64,000 nt of DNA from Anticarsia gemmatalis (GCF_050436995.1 NC_134776.1:20331001-20395000), one strand, 5' to 3'; positions 11,807 to 25,512 are shown, counted from the stretch's first letter. Made by a program: numbers and translations. Notes: generated from the letters alone by a model not told the origin.

Positions 11807-13245
11807 TAGTAAGTATGAACAGTTTACTTCATTATAGTTCCTAGATATATTATACCTATTCATTATTTAACTAGTAGTCTCAGATGTTAACAAACATAGT
11901 ATAACATACGGTGGACACTCTCACTAGCTCTAGCTAGCTTGTTCTCTCCACCAGATGTTGACATATTGTAACACAGACTACTCTAAAGCTTTTGACAGCA
12001 TCACTCACTCAGTCATTAAGACTAGTTATATTAGCAAAAGCACAAATGACAGTATGTATTAAAGATGACCCACTTCATAAATCAAGCTAATCTTTAAACT
12101 GTATTTTACTGAATATCCAAGGAAAGTACACAACCACAACACTGCAGAGTTTTGTGTGTAACATCATGTTTATAACTTGCAATAATACTTCCCCTGCATC
12201 ATCTCTTGAGGAGTGTCACAATAAACTTCAAAAAGTCAGGAATACTTAAGCATTCTTCACTCATGACATTAGCTATGTAAATGGAGTGTATTCCTCACAC
12301 AAAGAGAATGCAGGGGACCTTATAACTTATGACTTACAAAAAGCAAGAGAAATATCCAGGTGTTAATTGTCAACAGCACTTTAAGTAAGTATCAAAAATT
12401 AACATTTATGATATTCTTAAAAATCATTTATATTCAACTTTTAATCTTAGATAGTTACAAAACACTTTGTATATGTACAAATATTGTACCTTTTCTATGG
12501 AGTTATGGATAATATAATATTAGTCCACTTACATCTTATCAAAGCATGGAAAACAACATAATACATAAATATTACTCTCGAAAATCCCTCACATGACTTA
12601 ATATCAGATCATTAATAATTAACTGTATTTTACAGAATACTCAACAAAAGCACACAACCACAACACTGCAGAGTTCTGTGTGTAACATCATGTTTATAAC
12701 TTCCAATAATACTTCCCCTGCATCATCTCTTGAGGAGTGTCACAATAAACTACAAAAAGTCAGGAATACTTAAGCATTCTTCGACGACATTAGCTATTTA
12801 AATGGAGTTGATTCCTCACACAAAGAGAATGCAGGGGACCTTATAATGATGACTTACAAGAAGCAAGACAAATATCCAGGTTTCAACAGAAGACTACTTA
12901 TTACAAAGTCTGTGTACAAGAATGAACTTTTCTGTAATAGTAAGTATCAACAGTTAACTACTATATGATTGTTAGATAAATTATATATATTAATTTTTCA
13001 ACTTATAACAAACATTGTATAATATACATTGAACTCTCTCACTAGCTCTAGCTAGCTCATTCTCATCACCAGATGTTGACATATTGTATTCACAGACTAC
13101 TCTAAAGCCTTTGACAGCATCACTCACTCAGTCTTTAAGAGTGCTTATATTAGTACTATGTTATAACCTTCTATTATTCCAACCAAGAAATCCAAAACTA
13201 CATACTTATGACAGTATTTAATTAAGATGACGCACTTGAAAATAC

Positions 13246-13490
13246 ATCAATAACAATCACCATCAGCCTAGCCTTTCTTCCAATTATATTGGAGTCAACT
13301 TCTAGTACCACCCAGATGCAGCTGGATACCAGTATGTTATATGAAGCGACTGCCTATCAGACCTCCACATTACAGTTACCTGGGTACGACTGGTTGTCAG
13401 ACTTTCAAGCTTCTGACAACTGTTAACGACTGCCATAGATATTCGAAAGTGACAGCCGACCCACAATTTAATCTGACTTCCAAAACATGA
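13246..13490. repeat. interspersed repeat, copy 3 (inside array)
   Basis: Homologous to 5898-6137 with both flanks conserved. The segment from about 5281 to 6370 (modules 5-6) aligns over its whole length with about 12650 to 13740 (modules 15-16), so a two-module block was duplicated. Confidence 0.65.
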
Positions 13491-16400
13491 CCCACTTTTA
13501 AGTCCTTCACATGATATGAGATTATTAGCAATAAACTCATTTTTCAGATTGTTCGAGAAAATCCCACAACTACAACACTACAGAGTTTTGTGTGTAACAT
13601 CATGTTTATTACTTGCAACAGTACTTCCCCTGCATCATCTCTTGAGGAGTGTCACAATAAACTACAAAAAGTCAGGAATACTTAGACATTCTTCACTCAC
13701 CACATTAGCTATTTAAATGGAGTGTATTCCTCACACAAAGAGAATGCAGGGGACCTTATAATGAAGACTTACAAGAAGCAACACAAATACCCAGGTGTTA
13801 ATTGTCAACAGCACTTTAAGTAAGTGTCAACAATTAACATTCATGTTATTCTTAATCTTAGATAGTTACAAAACACTTTGTATATGTACAAATATTCTGC
13901 CTTTACTATGGAGTTATGGATAGTATAATATTTGTCCACTTACATCTTATCAAAGCAATGGAAAACAACATAGTACATAAATATGTATTGGATATTATTA
14001 TTCTCGAAAATCCATCTCATGACTTTATGTCAGGTCATTAATAATTAACTGTATTTTACAGAATATTCAACAAAAGCACACAACCACAACACTACAGAGT
14101 TTTGTGTACTTCCCCTGCATCATCTCTTGAGGAGTGTCACAATAAACTACAAAAAGTCAGGAATACTTAAGCATTCTTCACTCATGACATTAGCTATGTA
14201 AATGGAGTGTATTCCTCACACAAAGAGAATGCAGGGGACCTTATAATGATTACTTACAAGAAGCAAGACAAATATCCAGGTTTCAATGGAAGACAATTTA
14301 TTACAAAGACTGTGCACTAGAATGTACTTTTCTGTAATAGTAAGTATCAACAGTTTACTTCATTATAGTTGCTAGATATATTATACCTATTCATTACTCA
14401 ACGATTAGTCTCAGATGTTAACAAACATAGTATAACATACATTAAACTCTCACAAGCTCTAGCTATCTCATTCTCTTCACCACATGTTGATAGAGTGTAC
14501 TCTCTAGACTACTCTAAAGCTTTTGACAGCATCACATACTCAGTCATTAACCTTTAAATAAGGATATTACATTTCTATTACACTACTATGGACATGTAGT
14601 CTCACAGACTGCTACCTTTGTGGGCTGGTTTCTCTTTTGATTAGTAAGTAATGTATGATGTTCTGTTATTATTTTACAGAATATCTGATGAAAACACAAC
14701 CACAACACTGCAGAGTTTTGTGTGTAACATCATGTTTATTACCTGCAATAATACTTCCCCTGCATCATCTCTTGAGGAGTGTCACAATAAACTAGAAAAA
14801 GTCAGGAATACTTAAGCATTCTTCGAAGACATAAGCTACGTAAATGAAGTGTATTCCTCACACAAAGAGAATGCAGGGGAATATTTAATGACAAGTTGCA
14901 TAAATGCAAATAAGAGTAAGTATTAAACGTAAACCTTCTGTTGTTGCACTTTTTGGCAAACAATTGTTTTAAGTGTAAAACACAATTTACACTTTTTCTG
15001 TAGCTCTTCACTGACCACAAAATTAATTAGATATTAGAAATGACTGGTAAACTTTAAAGGCTCCATAAATTGTGTGTTTAGAGACTACTCTAAAGCTATC
15101 GACAGCATCACTCATTCAGTCATTAAGATAACTTATGTAGGTACATATACGCAGTGTTATGCATTCAAGCAATGAAAAACCACACAGCACAGTATTAATT
15201 AAAGATTACCACACTACAGAATACTTCATGTGAACTGTATTTTACAGAATATCTGATGAAACCTCACAACCACAACACTGCAGAGTTTTGTGTGTAACAT
15301 CATGTTTATAACTCACAATAATACTTCCCCTGCATCATCTCTTGAGGAGTGTCACAATAAACTACAAAAAGTCAGGAATACTTAAGCATTCTTCACTCAT
15401 GACATTAGCTATGTAAATGGAGTGGATTCCTCACACGAAGAGAATGCAGGGGACCTTATAATGATGACTTACAAGAAGCAAGACAAATATCCAAGTTTCA
15501 ACAGAACACTACTTATTACATAGACTGTGTACAAGAATGAACTTTTCTGTAATAGTAAGTATCAACTGTTTACTACTATATGATTGCTAGATATATTCAT
15601 TATTCAACTGTTTGACAAGCATTCAAACATTGTATAACATTCTTTGTACTCTCTCACTAGCTCTAGCTGGCTTGTTCTCTTCACAAGATGTTGACATATT
15701 GTATTTACAGACTACTCTAAAGCTTTTCACAACATCACTCACTCAGTCATTAAAACTGCTTATATTAGCACAAGCACAAATGACAGTATGTATTAAAGAT
15801 GACCCACTTCATAAACCAAACTAATCATTAAACTGTATTTTACAGAGTATCTCAGGAAAGATCACAACCACAACACTACAGAGTTTTGTGTGTAACATCA
15901 TGTTTATTACTTGCAATTATACTTCCCCTGCATCATCTCTTGAGGAGTGTCACAATAAACTAGAAACATCCAGGAATACTTAGACATTGTTCCCTCTTGA
16001 CATTAGCTATGTCAATGGTCTGGATTCCTCACACAAAGAGAATGCAGGAGGAAATAACAAGTTGCAATGCAAAGAATAGTAAGTATTAAGTGTTAACCTT
16101 CTTTCATTGCAATTTTTTTAAATTCTATACTTAAATGTTGGCAAACAATTGTTTAAAGTGTAAAACACAATTTAGACTTTCTCACTAGCTCTTCTCTGAC
16201 CGCAATGATACTAGAAAAGATTGGTTAAGTTAAATGCCTAAATAATGTGTTCAGGGACTACTTTAAAGCTAAATTGCTAAAACTAGCACAAGCACAATGA
16301 CAATATGATTTAACAATGAACTTAAAAATCCATACTTATCATTAAACTGTATTTTACAGAACATCCAAGGACTGCACACTACCACAACACTGCACAGTTT

Positions 16401-18422
16401 TGTGTAACATCATGTTTATAACTTACAATAATACTTCCCCTGCATCATCTCTTGAGGAGTGTCACAATAAACTAGAAAAAGTCAGGAATACTTAAGCATT
16501 CTTCGACGACATTAGCTATTCAAATGGAGTGGATTCCTCACACAAAGAGAATGCAGGAGGACATGTAATGACAAGTTGCAATGCAAAGAATAGTAAGTAT
16601 TAACTGTTAACCTTCTGTTATTGCAATTTTTTAATTCTATATTAAAATGTTGGCAAACAATTGTTTAAAGTGTAGAACACAATTTAGACTTTCTCACTAG
16701 CTCTTCTCTGACCACAATGATACTAGAAAAAATTGGTTCAGTTAAATACTCAAATAATATGTTCAGGGACTGCTCTAAAGCTATCGACAGCATCACTCAT
16801 TCAGTCATTAAGATAACTTATGTAGGTACATATACACCCTGTGCTAAGCATTCAAGCAATACAACATAGCACAGTATTAATTAAAGATTACCACACTACA
16901 GAATACTTCATGTGAACTGTATTTTACAGAATATCTGATGAAACCTCACAACCACAACACTGCACAGTTTTGTGTGTAACATCATGTTTATAACTCACAA
17001 TAATACTTCCCTGCATCATCTCTTGAGGAGTGTCACAATAAACTACAAAAAGTCAGGAATACTTAAGCATTCTTCACTCATGACATTAGCTATGTAAATG
17101 GAGTGTATTCCTCACACAAAGAGAATGCAGGGGACCTTATAATGATGACTTACAAGAAGCAAGACAAATACCCAGGTGTTAATCGTCAACAGCACTCTAA
17201 GTAAGTGTCAACAATTAACATTCATGTTATTCTTAATCTTAGATAGTTACAAAACACTTTGTATATGTACAAATATTCTGCCTTTACTATGGAGTTATGG
17301 ATAGTATAATATTTGTGCACTTACATCTTATCAAAGCAATGGAAAACAACATAATACATAAATATGTATTGGTTATTATTATTCTCGAAAATCCATCACA
17401 TGACTTTATATCAGGTCATTAATAATTAACTGTATTTTACAGAATATTCAACAAAAGCACACAACCACAACACTGCAGAGTTTTGTGTGTAACATCATGT
17501 TTATTACCTGCAATAATACTTCCCCTGCATCATCTCTTGAGGAGTGTCACAATAAACTAGAAAAAGTCAGGAATACTTAAGCATTCTTCGACGACATTAG
17601 CTATTTAAATGGAGTGGATTCCTCACACAAAGAGAATGCAGGGGACCTTATAATGATGACTTACAAGAAGCAAGACAAATATCCAGGTTTCAACAGAAGA
17701 CTACTTATTACAAAGACTGTGTACAAGAATGATTAACTTTGCAATAGTAAGTATCAACAGTTAACTACTATATGATTGCTAGATATATTATATTCATTTC
17801 TCAACTTTTAACAAACATTGTATAACATTCTTTGAACTCTCTCACTAGCTCTAGCTAGCTCATTCTCTCCACCAGATGTTGACATATTGTAACACAGACT
17901 ACTCTAAAGCTTTTGACAACATCACTCACTCAGTCATTAACTTTGAACTAAGAATGTTACAGTTCTATTACACTACTATGGGCATGTAGTCTCACAGACT
18001 GCTACCTTTGTGGGCTGGTTTCTCTCTTGATTAGTAAATAATGTATGATGTTTTGTTATCATTTTTCAGAATATCTGATGAAACCCCACAATCACAACAG
18101 TACAGAGTTTTGTGTGTAACATCATGTTTATAACTTACAATAATACTTCCCCTGCATCATCTCTTGAGGAGTGTCACAATAAACTACAAAAAGTCAGGAA
18201 TACTTAAGCATTCTTCGAAGACATTAGCTAAGTAAATGGAGTGGATTCCTCACACACAGAGAATGCAGGGGACCTTATAATGAGGACCTACAAGAAGCAA
18301 CACAAATATCCAGGTTTCAACAGAACACTACTTATTACAAAGACTGTGTACAAGAATGATTAACTTCGTAATAGTTAAGTATCAACAGTTAACTACTATA
18401 CGATTGCTAGATATATTCATTA

Positions 18423-18662
18423 CTAGCTGACCTGCGCAACTTCGCTTGCGTCACATAAGAGAATCATAATTTTCCCCGTTTTTGTAACATTTTTTACTGC
18501 TACTCTGCTCCTATTGGTCGTAGCGTAATGATATATAGCCTATAACCTTCCTCGATACATGGACTATCTAACATTGAAATAATTTTTCAAATCGGACCAG
18601 TAGTTCCTGAGATTAGCGCGTTCAAACAAACAAACTCTTCAGCTTTATAATATTAGTATAGA
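18423..18662 (-). mobile_element. non-autonomous Helitron in module 24
   Basis: Read on the minus strand it starts TCTATACTAATATTATAAAG and ends GCGCAGGTCAGCTAG, between A and T. The empty site TTCATTATTCAACTT is present in sibling modules (for example near 5633). This copy is a member of the most abundant Helitron family of the window (11 copies). Confidence 0.85.
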
Positions 18663-19409
18663 TTCAACTTGAATTTTAAATGTTAACAAACATTGTATAA
18701 TATACATTGTACTTTCTTACTAGCTCTAGCTAACTCGTTCTTTTCACCAGATGTTGACATATTGTATTCACAGACTACTCTAAAGCTTTTGACAGCATCA
18801 CTCACTCAGTCATTAAGACTAGTTATATTAGCACAAGCACAAATGACAGTATGTATAAAAAATTACCCACTTCATAATCCAAACTAATCATTAAACTGTA
18901 TTTTACAGAATATCTGATGAAAGCCCACAACCACAATGCACAGTTTTGTGTGTAACATCATGTTTATTACTTGCAATAATACTTGCCCTGCATCATCTCT
19001 TGAAGAGTGTCACAATAAACTAGAAACATCCAGGAATACTTAAGCATTCTTCACTCATGACATTAGCTATGTACATGGAGTGGATTCCTCACACAAAGAG
19101 AATGCAGGGGACCTTATAACTTATGACTTACAAAAAGCAAGAAAAGACATCCTAACATTTGAAAATAGTAAGTATCAACATTATATTTATTCTTATAGTG
19201 CATCACACGACACGACATAACTGACTGTCTAAGGTTAATAATGGTTACAAACTACTATCCTACTGAACATGATTTTTATTTAAAGTGCAAAGCATATTTT
19301 ATGGTTCTGACTTAAACACTTATGGATCAAACGTTTTTCGCTCTTAATTGAATAAGCCTTAATACATAATTTGTTTCGACTATTAGCTTTAATCAGTATC
19401 ACTGAATGA

Positions 19410-19447
19410 CCCCCGGTTTCTGAGGTACATTTAGTGGTAGTTTATCT
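19410..19447. mobile_element. solo terminus of the Harbinger-like MITE
   Basis: CCCCCGGTTTCTGAGGTACA followed by TTTAGTGGTAGTTTATCTA equals one end of the MITE at 55805-55948. The other end is missing. Confidence 0.65.
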
Positions 19448-19528
19448 AAACTCAGTTCACTAGTCATAGACTCTGTGACTCATAACTACACAACCAAGAC
19501 AATGAGCACACCATTAATTGATATAAAC

Positions 19529-19637
19529 CTTTTTTTTTTTTTTTTTAATAACCCATATCTGTCCCACTGCAGGGCAAGGGTCTCCTCCCAAACGAGGGGG
19601 AGGGGTTAGGCCTTGAGTCCACCACGCTGGCCAAGTA
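19529..19637 (-). mobile_element. LINE/SINE 3' tail with poly(A) (poly-T on + strand)
   Basis: A run of T is followed by TCCCACTGCAGGGCAAGGG and TCTCCTCCCAAACGAGGG. A related copy lies in the opposite orientation at about 59480-59570. It is a 5'-truncated retroposon end, known from many Lepidoptera. It sits just upstream of the terminal exon candidate of the hairpin array. Confidence 0.7.
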
Positions 19638-19677
19638 TAATAAACTTATATTTTAATGATTATGTCATAAATTTCAG

Positions 19678-20130
19678 ATGCTGGCTGTCAGAACACATAA
19701 GAAGCCTTCAAGTCTTGACACACCAGTACCACAGCCCAGCAGTGGAAACCCAACATTTTCTAGTTAAACATACAATATTACGTTACACTAAAACTCACAA
19801 GATGTTAGATTCAAACTTTGAAATCCACAATATCATTAGTTTGCAGGCCTCACAAATAATTGTTAATGGACAATGCTTTGTGCATTATCATAAGATACCA
19901 GGTCACTACAAAACATCACAAACTTGAATTTTTAAAAACCTTCTGTAAACTGTTAAACCGATACTATAAACTAATTCAGTTTCAATGGTCCAGAAAATGT
20001 CTGGGACAAAGAAATTGAGAGATTTTGAATAGTCCTGTATTTGTGTTTTATAGAAAAGGTTTTAGCAATTTATTGTATTAACTTTCCTTGAGGGGTATTA
20101 GTGTCCTAATATACTTTCAGTGAATATAAA
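19678..20130 (+). ncRNA. candidate terminal exon of the hairpin-array transcript
   Basis: It follows ATAAATTTCAG, 510 nt after the last GTAAGT donor (19168). Its start (ATGCTGGCTGTCAGAA) is homologous to the start of exon 2 at 2423. A short frame of 28 codons from this ATG ends at TAG/TAA near 19765. The end is a guess from AATATAAAG near 20120; no canonical AATAAA is near. Coding potential appears low. Confidence 0.35.
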
Positions 20131-20139
20131 GTTGTCCTT

Positions 20140-23100
20140 TTATTTATCTTATCCTCAGACCAAGATGCGATTATCAATTCAAATCATTGAGTGGTCAGAA
20201 TATGGTGTGTACAATGTATAACTTTCATGATTTGAATGAAACCTTTTTTGGTTATTCAAATCTAGACAACTTATAGGCCTGTACTTATTTTGAATTTAGT
20301 ATTCCTGGTGTAGATTGTAAACAAGCTATGGCATTTAACCAAATAATGATGCCCCTGATGAGGATTTTCTCCTAAGAGTTTTAAATATAAAGTCTCAAGG
20401 TTAGTCTTCCAACATGGAACTATAAAACCCCAGCTACAAAGTACTGCTTAGCAAAAATTGTTGTGTAGGTACCTACCTAGGTATATTGTTAATTTTAGAT
20501 TAATATGAAATTGAAGATAATGGTATGGCAATCAAAACTCCCTTAACATCGCGAACAAAGTTTTAGACACAAACTAGTACAAAGTAATAATTTTGTGTCT
20601 ATTCTATTTTCTTACTTTTGACTATAAAAGGAACTCTTATAAACTTGCGTTAATATAACTTTTTAGAACCATTTTATTTATATACCTGTGTATGTGTCGC
20701 CAGACCTCTTCAATTGTTTCTAAAAGCAAACTCAATGTAGACCTAGGTCACCCAGTGCAGAGGACTCTAGGTTGTCTGTTCTATCAATTTCAACAGGGCA
20801 TAGCGCCCCGCAATTCCTTCCAAGCGGACCTGAAATCGTAATATGATTAATCGAAATCGAAGATTTTCAACGAAATAAAGCTAAATAACTTAAAGAGTTT
20901 TAAGGTACAATACCTTATTTGTTGCCCGACTTTTCAATCGAAATACATCGACCATAGTCACGGGGAGACTGATGTAGCTGCCAAGCGTCGTCTCCTTGTG
21001 GCGCGAGTTTGATGCCTACCTACCCTCACATGGGCTTCACTATTTTTAAATTGTTTCCAACAAATAACTTTAAAATTCTCATCGCGTTTAAAACCCGTAT
21101 TTAGCAATTTAACAATAATGGTAGGAACCAATAATGCTAAATACTCTAATTTTAGAAAATGTATGTAATGATAAATCGATTTTTGGCGCCATTACATATA
21201 TGAATGAAACGGAATATAAAAAATAAAATTATTGTTTACTGCCAGTAAAAAAAAAACAAAGTTAGAGGTTCTTCCCGTAAAAAATAATGGGTATCTACTA
21301 TCTATTAATTATTATTAAATTGTTCAGGGAGTCACATCATAAAGGGAAGACAATATAATGTCTGGATTATCACCATGTAGTGACCGGGAAAGATATAGGA
21401 GAAGATATCTTTTGGATATAAATTAATATAAACGTGCTCCTGTTATATCCTGTGCCACACATAGTCTACTTTTCTTTGAATATCGTGGACATGAACGAAA
21501 GCCCTCAAATTGCAATCATTTTTATCAACGTGTGTAGTAGGTATAAACTTAAAATTTTCTTTTATAAATTACCTACCTACTATGTGTCCTTCTTTAATGA
21601 ATATCTGGATTAGGCGTAGGAATACTAGGAATACCTTCCTATATATTTGAAGGTATTTACCTATTTTGAAAGGTAGGTATCTAAATAATTATTATTACTT
21701 ATGTATAGGGTTTAATGCAATATCCTCCACTTCCATGAAGAGCAAACGACTGAAGAGTCCGTATCTTCCTGATCGCTAGAAGTAGGTAGGTAGGTATACC
21801 TATCCTATGCCTCGTTTTACAACCAAGAAAGTTGGTACATTATCATCTATTTGAACTCTACAATGATCATGACATTGAATATTTTTAAGTCATTTTAACA
21901 TCCATACATAACAACATTATTAACATCCTATAACATACATATAAGGATGTGAATGAAGCAAGAGAAGTTTGTAAGGATCCTGCCAAGTGGCATCATTAGA
22001 TCTTTAAGTTCCCCTATGGAAAAGCCGTGATTTTTAGTAGGTATGTATGTAAACATCCGTCATGAGAAGTTAAAATTGAATGTTACTCAAATATGAATCG
22101 ACTGTAGATTAAATAATAATGGGCTAACATTGAGCTACTGAGTAAGCATTGTTGTTACCTCTACCCATATTAAATTATTCATGTTCGTTATAATACCTAG
22201 GTATGTGATCCATGAATAAATAGTCTGTAATTCTGTAATGCAGGCTTGCGGTCATGTGTCCAGTAGGTATATTAAAGTTCTCCTAGGAAGCTGCGACACA
22301 AAGTAAGTATAGGTATTGTGAGGAGTAGCAGAAAATAAAATTTAGACCATGGAAGCCACTGAGAAGAGGGAAATAAGTAGGTATATCACAAAATGGTGAT
22401 CAGTTTTCAAAGAATTATCTCAGCTGTGTGACTAATTTATTTCTTGATTTCATGATTTGTCAGAATGGTCTGCATCTGGAAGGTGTACCTAGACTTTTTG
22501 GATGGCCGTGGTAGGTAGGTATTAGAAGATAATACCCATAGGTTTTTCCACAGCAACATTGGCACCGACATGTCTTGGTGATCAATATGGGCATACCTAC
22601 TGGTATGGCATGCATAATAGCATGACCAAGAGAAAGTGATGAAAACCTGCCAATGATGATAGGTTACCTACCGATAGGATATTAAGGAGAAAAAAGGAGC
22701 GCCCGGCCCCGCGGATATGACTAGGCTTGGTCCTTAGCTTAGAAAAAACATCCAAGTGCTCAAAAATTAAAAACCTAATTATTTTAATTGGTTGCGGTCC
22801 CATAATATAGGTTATTGTTAGATAATTTTATTCAAGATGTTTGACATTTTTACAGATTCTCCATATGTTTTTTGTCAAAAGTGTCAAAATGATTCCTGAA
22901 ACGAATATACCTAGTTTTCGCACAAATAATAGGGGTAAAAGCAATCCTCAACTTTTACTTTGCTCTTTAGTTTTGCATAAAAGATTACGTTCCGTTATAC
23001 AAGTTTATATCAGTAAATTTATTACCGTAGGCAACACTGACAGACCGGAGTACAATTTAAAATCAATACTTGAAAATTGAAAAAAAAAAGAGGTCTTTTC

Positions 23101-24090
23101 CTCCCATCTCGGAAAACTAGAGTGCAACTGCATAATTAATTAGTGGAATATAAATTTATTCTCTAATAAGGGGGCCTTAAATTGGTCCAATTGTTGCTTA
23201 AAAGCAACTTAGATTAGTTAGGAGTGAGCGATCCATCGCGTAAGTATCTTTTTGATATCAATATATTACCTTGCATAAAACAAATGAAATCTGAAATATC
23301 GATTTAATTTCTCTAAAGTGCGATGGATGAAAAATTATTTAGATCTCTTTGCGATACATCGTAAATATGTTTTGCGGATTAATCGATTGATAAAACAGTA
23401 ACATATTTAATGCAGCTATCGGTATTCTGCATTTTGCCGGCATTTTGTATAATGGGTCGATGTCTTTGTCTAAAGCCTCATATGTCGTATGAAATAATTC
23501 AGCTCAATTCAGCTGCTGTAAAGAGGCCCATTGCTTAGCTAAACCGCTATCACTGAAACAAAGGAAGTCTATATGAAGCAAGAAGTGGATGAGAAACAAT
23601 TATTAATTGAAAACAGTCTCATACTACCACTGCTCCTTTCAGCACATTCCAATATGTAAAATAACGACTAATATAAAAGGTATCAATCAAAGTAGTTAAT
23701 AAAGCCATCATCAAAAACTAAGAATTGAGCGCCTAAATTCAATAGCGAGCAGACTCGGGTTACTAAAACATGATATTTATTAACTTATTGAGACAGTTCC
23801 TACATTTTAATGTAATATTATCACAATTTAAATATTCTATTAACAAAACACAATAATTAATGCTACTCTACCAGTGGACTTGTATATTGAACGGTTTTAA
23901 GCGATACAGAATAATATGTGGTTATGAGTCTTGCATCTGACAATCAATGGAGTTCTCTTATAGGAAATGACCAAATAGTAGCCTGGAGTTAAGTTGAGCG
24001 GTAGGGCTGGCTAATAGTTCATAGCCTATTATAGCGAGAATAGAAAGATAGAAATCAAGATAGGTGTGATCTAGGACTTTGAACCAATAA
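20140..24090. other. intergenic, no gene recognised
   Basis: AT-rich DNA with scattered short open frames and many TAGGTA/TACCTA runs. A tRNA-like SINE fragment may lie at 20930-21030 (GCGCGAGTTTGATGCC). The stretch TTCCTTCCAAGCGGACCTGA near 20813 recurs in altered form near 55760, so both are parts of one dispersed repeat. None of the open frames (for example 22841-23080) has recognisable domains or flanking splice signals I would trust. Confidence 0.6.
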
Positions 24091-24099
24091 ATATCCCAT

Positions 24100-24720
24100 A
24101 GTTCACATTATATTGAGAAAATAGTGATTCCTCTTTGTCCTTTAGCCTGGAAACTTCCTATCTATTAAATCAGGTCAAAGGTCAATGGCCTATGTTACCT
24201 TACAAAGTGCAGTCCAGTAATAAATCAATTACAATCTGAAATATTCAGAACTGAAGAATAAAGCAAAAGGCTTATGCTTTTTCTTTACTAAAGCTGTTTT
24301 ATGCAATTCAGAGTGTTATCTGTGTATAGGTAGTGTTATTAAGTTATTTACTTAAAATTGGGAATCATGATTGGTATTCAGGAATACGACGATCAGCAAA
24401 CGATATTGTGAAATCTAAAGCAAGGTTCATTGACCTACCTGATAGGTCACAGGAAATGCAATATGAAAGTATCATTTTAGGATTTTTTATCACTATGCCT
24501 GCTATACACAGCGTTGTTAGCAGAAGTGCATAACACACCCTCTTTTGTCACTTACAATGTTGATCTTATGTAATAACTACAAGTTTAATCGCAAATATCA
24601 GTCACATCAAATCCAAGCTGTTTTCGAGAACATTTCACAAGAGATAGGCAAAGAATAATAACACATTTCTTGACTCAGGAATTGCAAAACACATCTGAAT
24701 ATAAACAAAGAACGTACCTG
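24100..24720. repeat. old tandem duplication, left copy
   Basis: Blocks here recur in the same order about 1.6 kb downstream: CCTGGAAACTTCCTATCTAT... with CCCGGAAACTCCCTAACAAC..., GTTGTTAGCAGAAGTG with GTGTTAGCAGAAGTG, GAGAACATTTCACAAGAGAT with GAGAATGTTTCAATAGATAA, and TCTGAATATAAACAAAGAA with TGTAGAATATAAACAAAATA. Divergence is substantial. The function is unknown. Confidence 0.65.
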
Positions 24721-25339
24721 ATAAACAGCCTCCTATTTTATCTAGAGTGTTCAAACCTAAATGAATTGTGAGTTTAACATACTGCCGATGAATAGTCAAT
24801 ACTACCATTAGCCTGTATTCATCTATTGCAGATGATTTAGGTGGCATCAGGTATAGTGCACTTTCGTTCATGGCTCAAGAGGCCTAAGCAGATAAAAGAT
24901 AAATTAAAGAATCAATAAATAACCAACATTTTGGCCATTTTGATTTATCAATTATTTCATTATAAGTAACACATAATGCTGACAAAGATCTCAGGTTCAT
25001 TTCCTATTAATTTGCAAAATAAGCAGTTGCAGTTTTAACATAAACTAAGTAATGTCACATCAACTATAATGCTCATAGATGCTATGTAAGTGCAATTGTG
25101 TAAAATTGCATATTTGAAGTTATTTTTGTATTGACTCTACATTGGCAATGTGTCAGAAAAGTAATGAGCTAAATCAATATTGTGCTAAGAAGGAAGTGTT
25201 TCTGTGATTCTATTTAGATTCAAATAACAAGTGCAGTTGTTTGTACAATGTCCAGTAAATTACTAATGGTGTGGATCATGATTGATGGTGTGTGTGCAAT
25301 AGTTTGATCATTAATGTAATAATGAGTTATGATAGCACT

Positions 25340-25512
25340 AGCTTCTGCCCGTTACTTTGTCCGCGTGGATAGATTCTCGGAGTAAAAAGTACTCCTTGTG
25401 TTAATCTATATGCACCAAATTTTATGAAAGCCTACATGAAATTTTAGCTTTTGCGTGAACGAGTTACAAAGATGCAAACATACATCCTCATAAGCTCGCA
25501 TTCATAATATTA
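25340..25512 (+). mobile_element. retroposon fragment ('tagcttctgcccg' type)
   Basis: The stretch starts AGCTTCTGCCCGTTACTTTG, continues GTCCGCGTGGATAGATT and ends in a CATTCATAATATTAGT tail. This pattern is a widespread lepidopteran repeat. A short related piece is at 63287-63325 (ACCCGCGACTCTGTCCGTGTGG). Confidence 0.6.

Larger units (their letters stand above)
2423..19680 (+). repeat. tandem array of about 25 exon-like hairpin modules
   Basis: The conserved block with the CCCCTGCAT...ATGCAGGGG hairpin starts at about 2750, 3332, 3913, 4809, 5351, 6275, 6885, 7694, 8297, 9355, 10224, 10862, 11585, 12191, 12715, 13627, 14112, 14757, 15327, 15925, 16437, 17009, 17522, 18149 and 18985. Spacing runs from about 485 to 1060 bp because the parts between blocks differ and some hold later transposon insertions. 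Almost every block is preceded by TTTTACAG (or TTTTCAG) and followed by GTAAGT. Three body endings recur: long (GAATGAACTTTTCTGTAATA), medium (CAACAGCACTTTAA) and short (GCAATGCAAAGAATA). These alternate in recurring neighbour orders, for example long-then-short at modules 1-2, 11-12 and 17-18, which shows that blocks of several modules were duplicated. The orientation is uniform. I do not recognise the family. Confidence 0.9.

Noticed and set aside
1964..20130. Identity with the W-linked Fem piRNA array of silkworm
   Set aside because: The idea comes from the tandem layout alone; I cannot recall a sequence match and nothing in the window shows W linkage.
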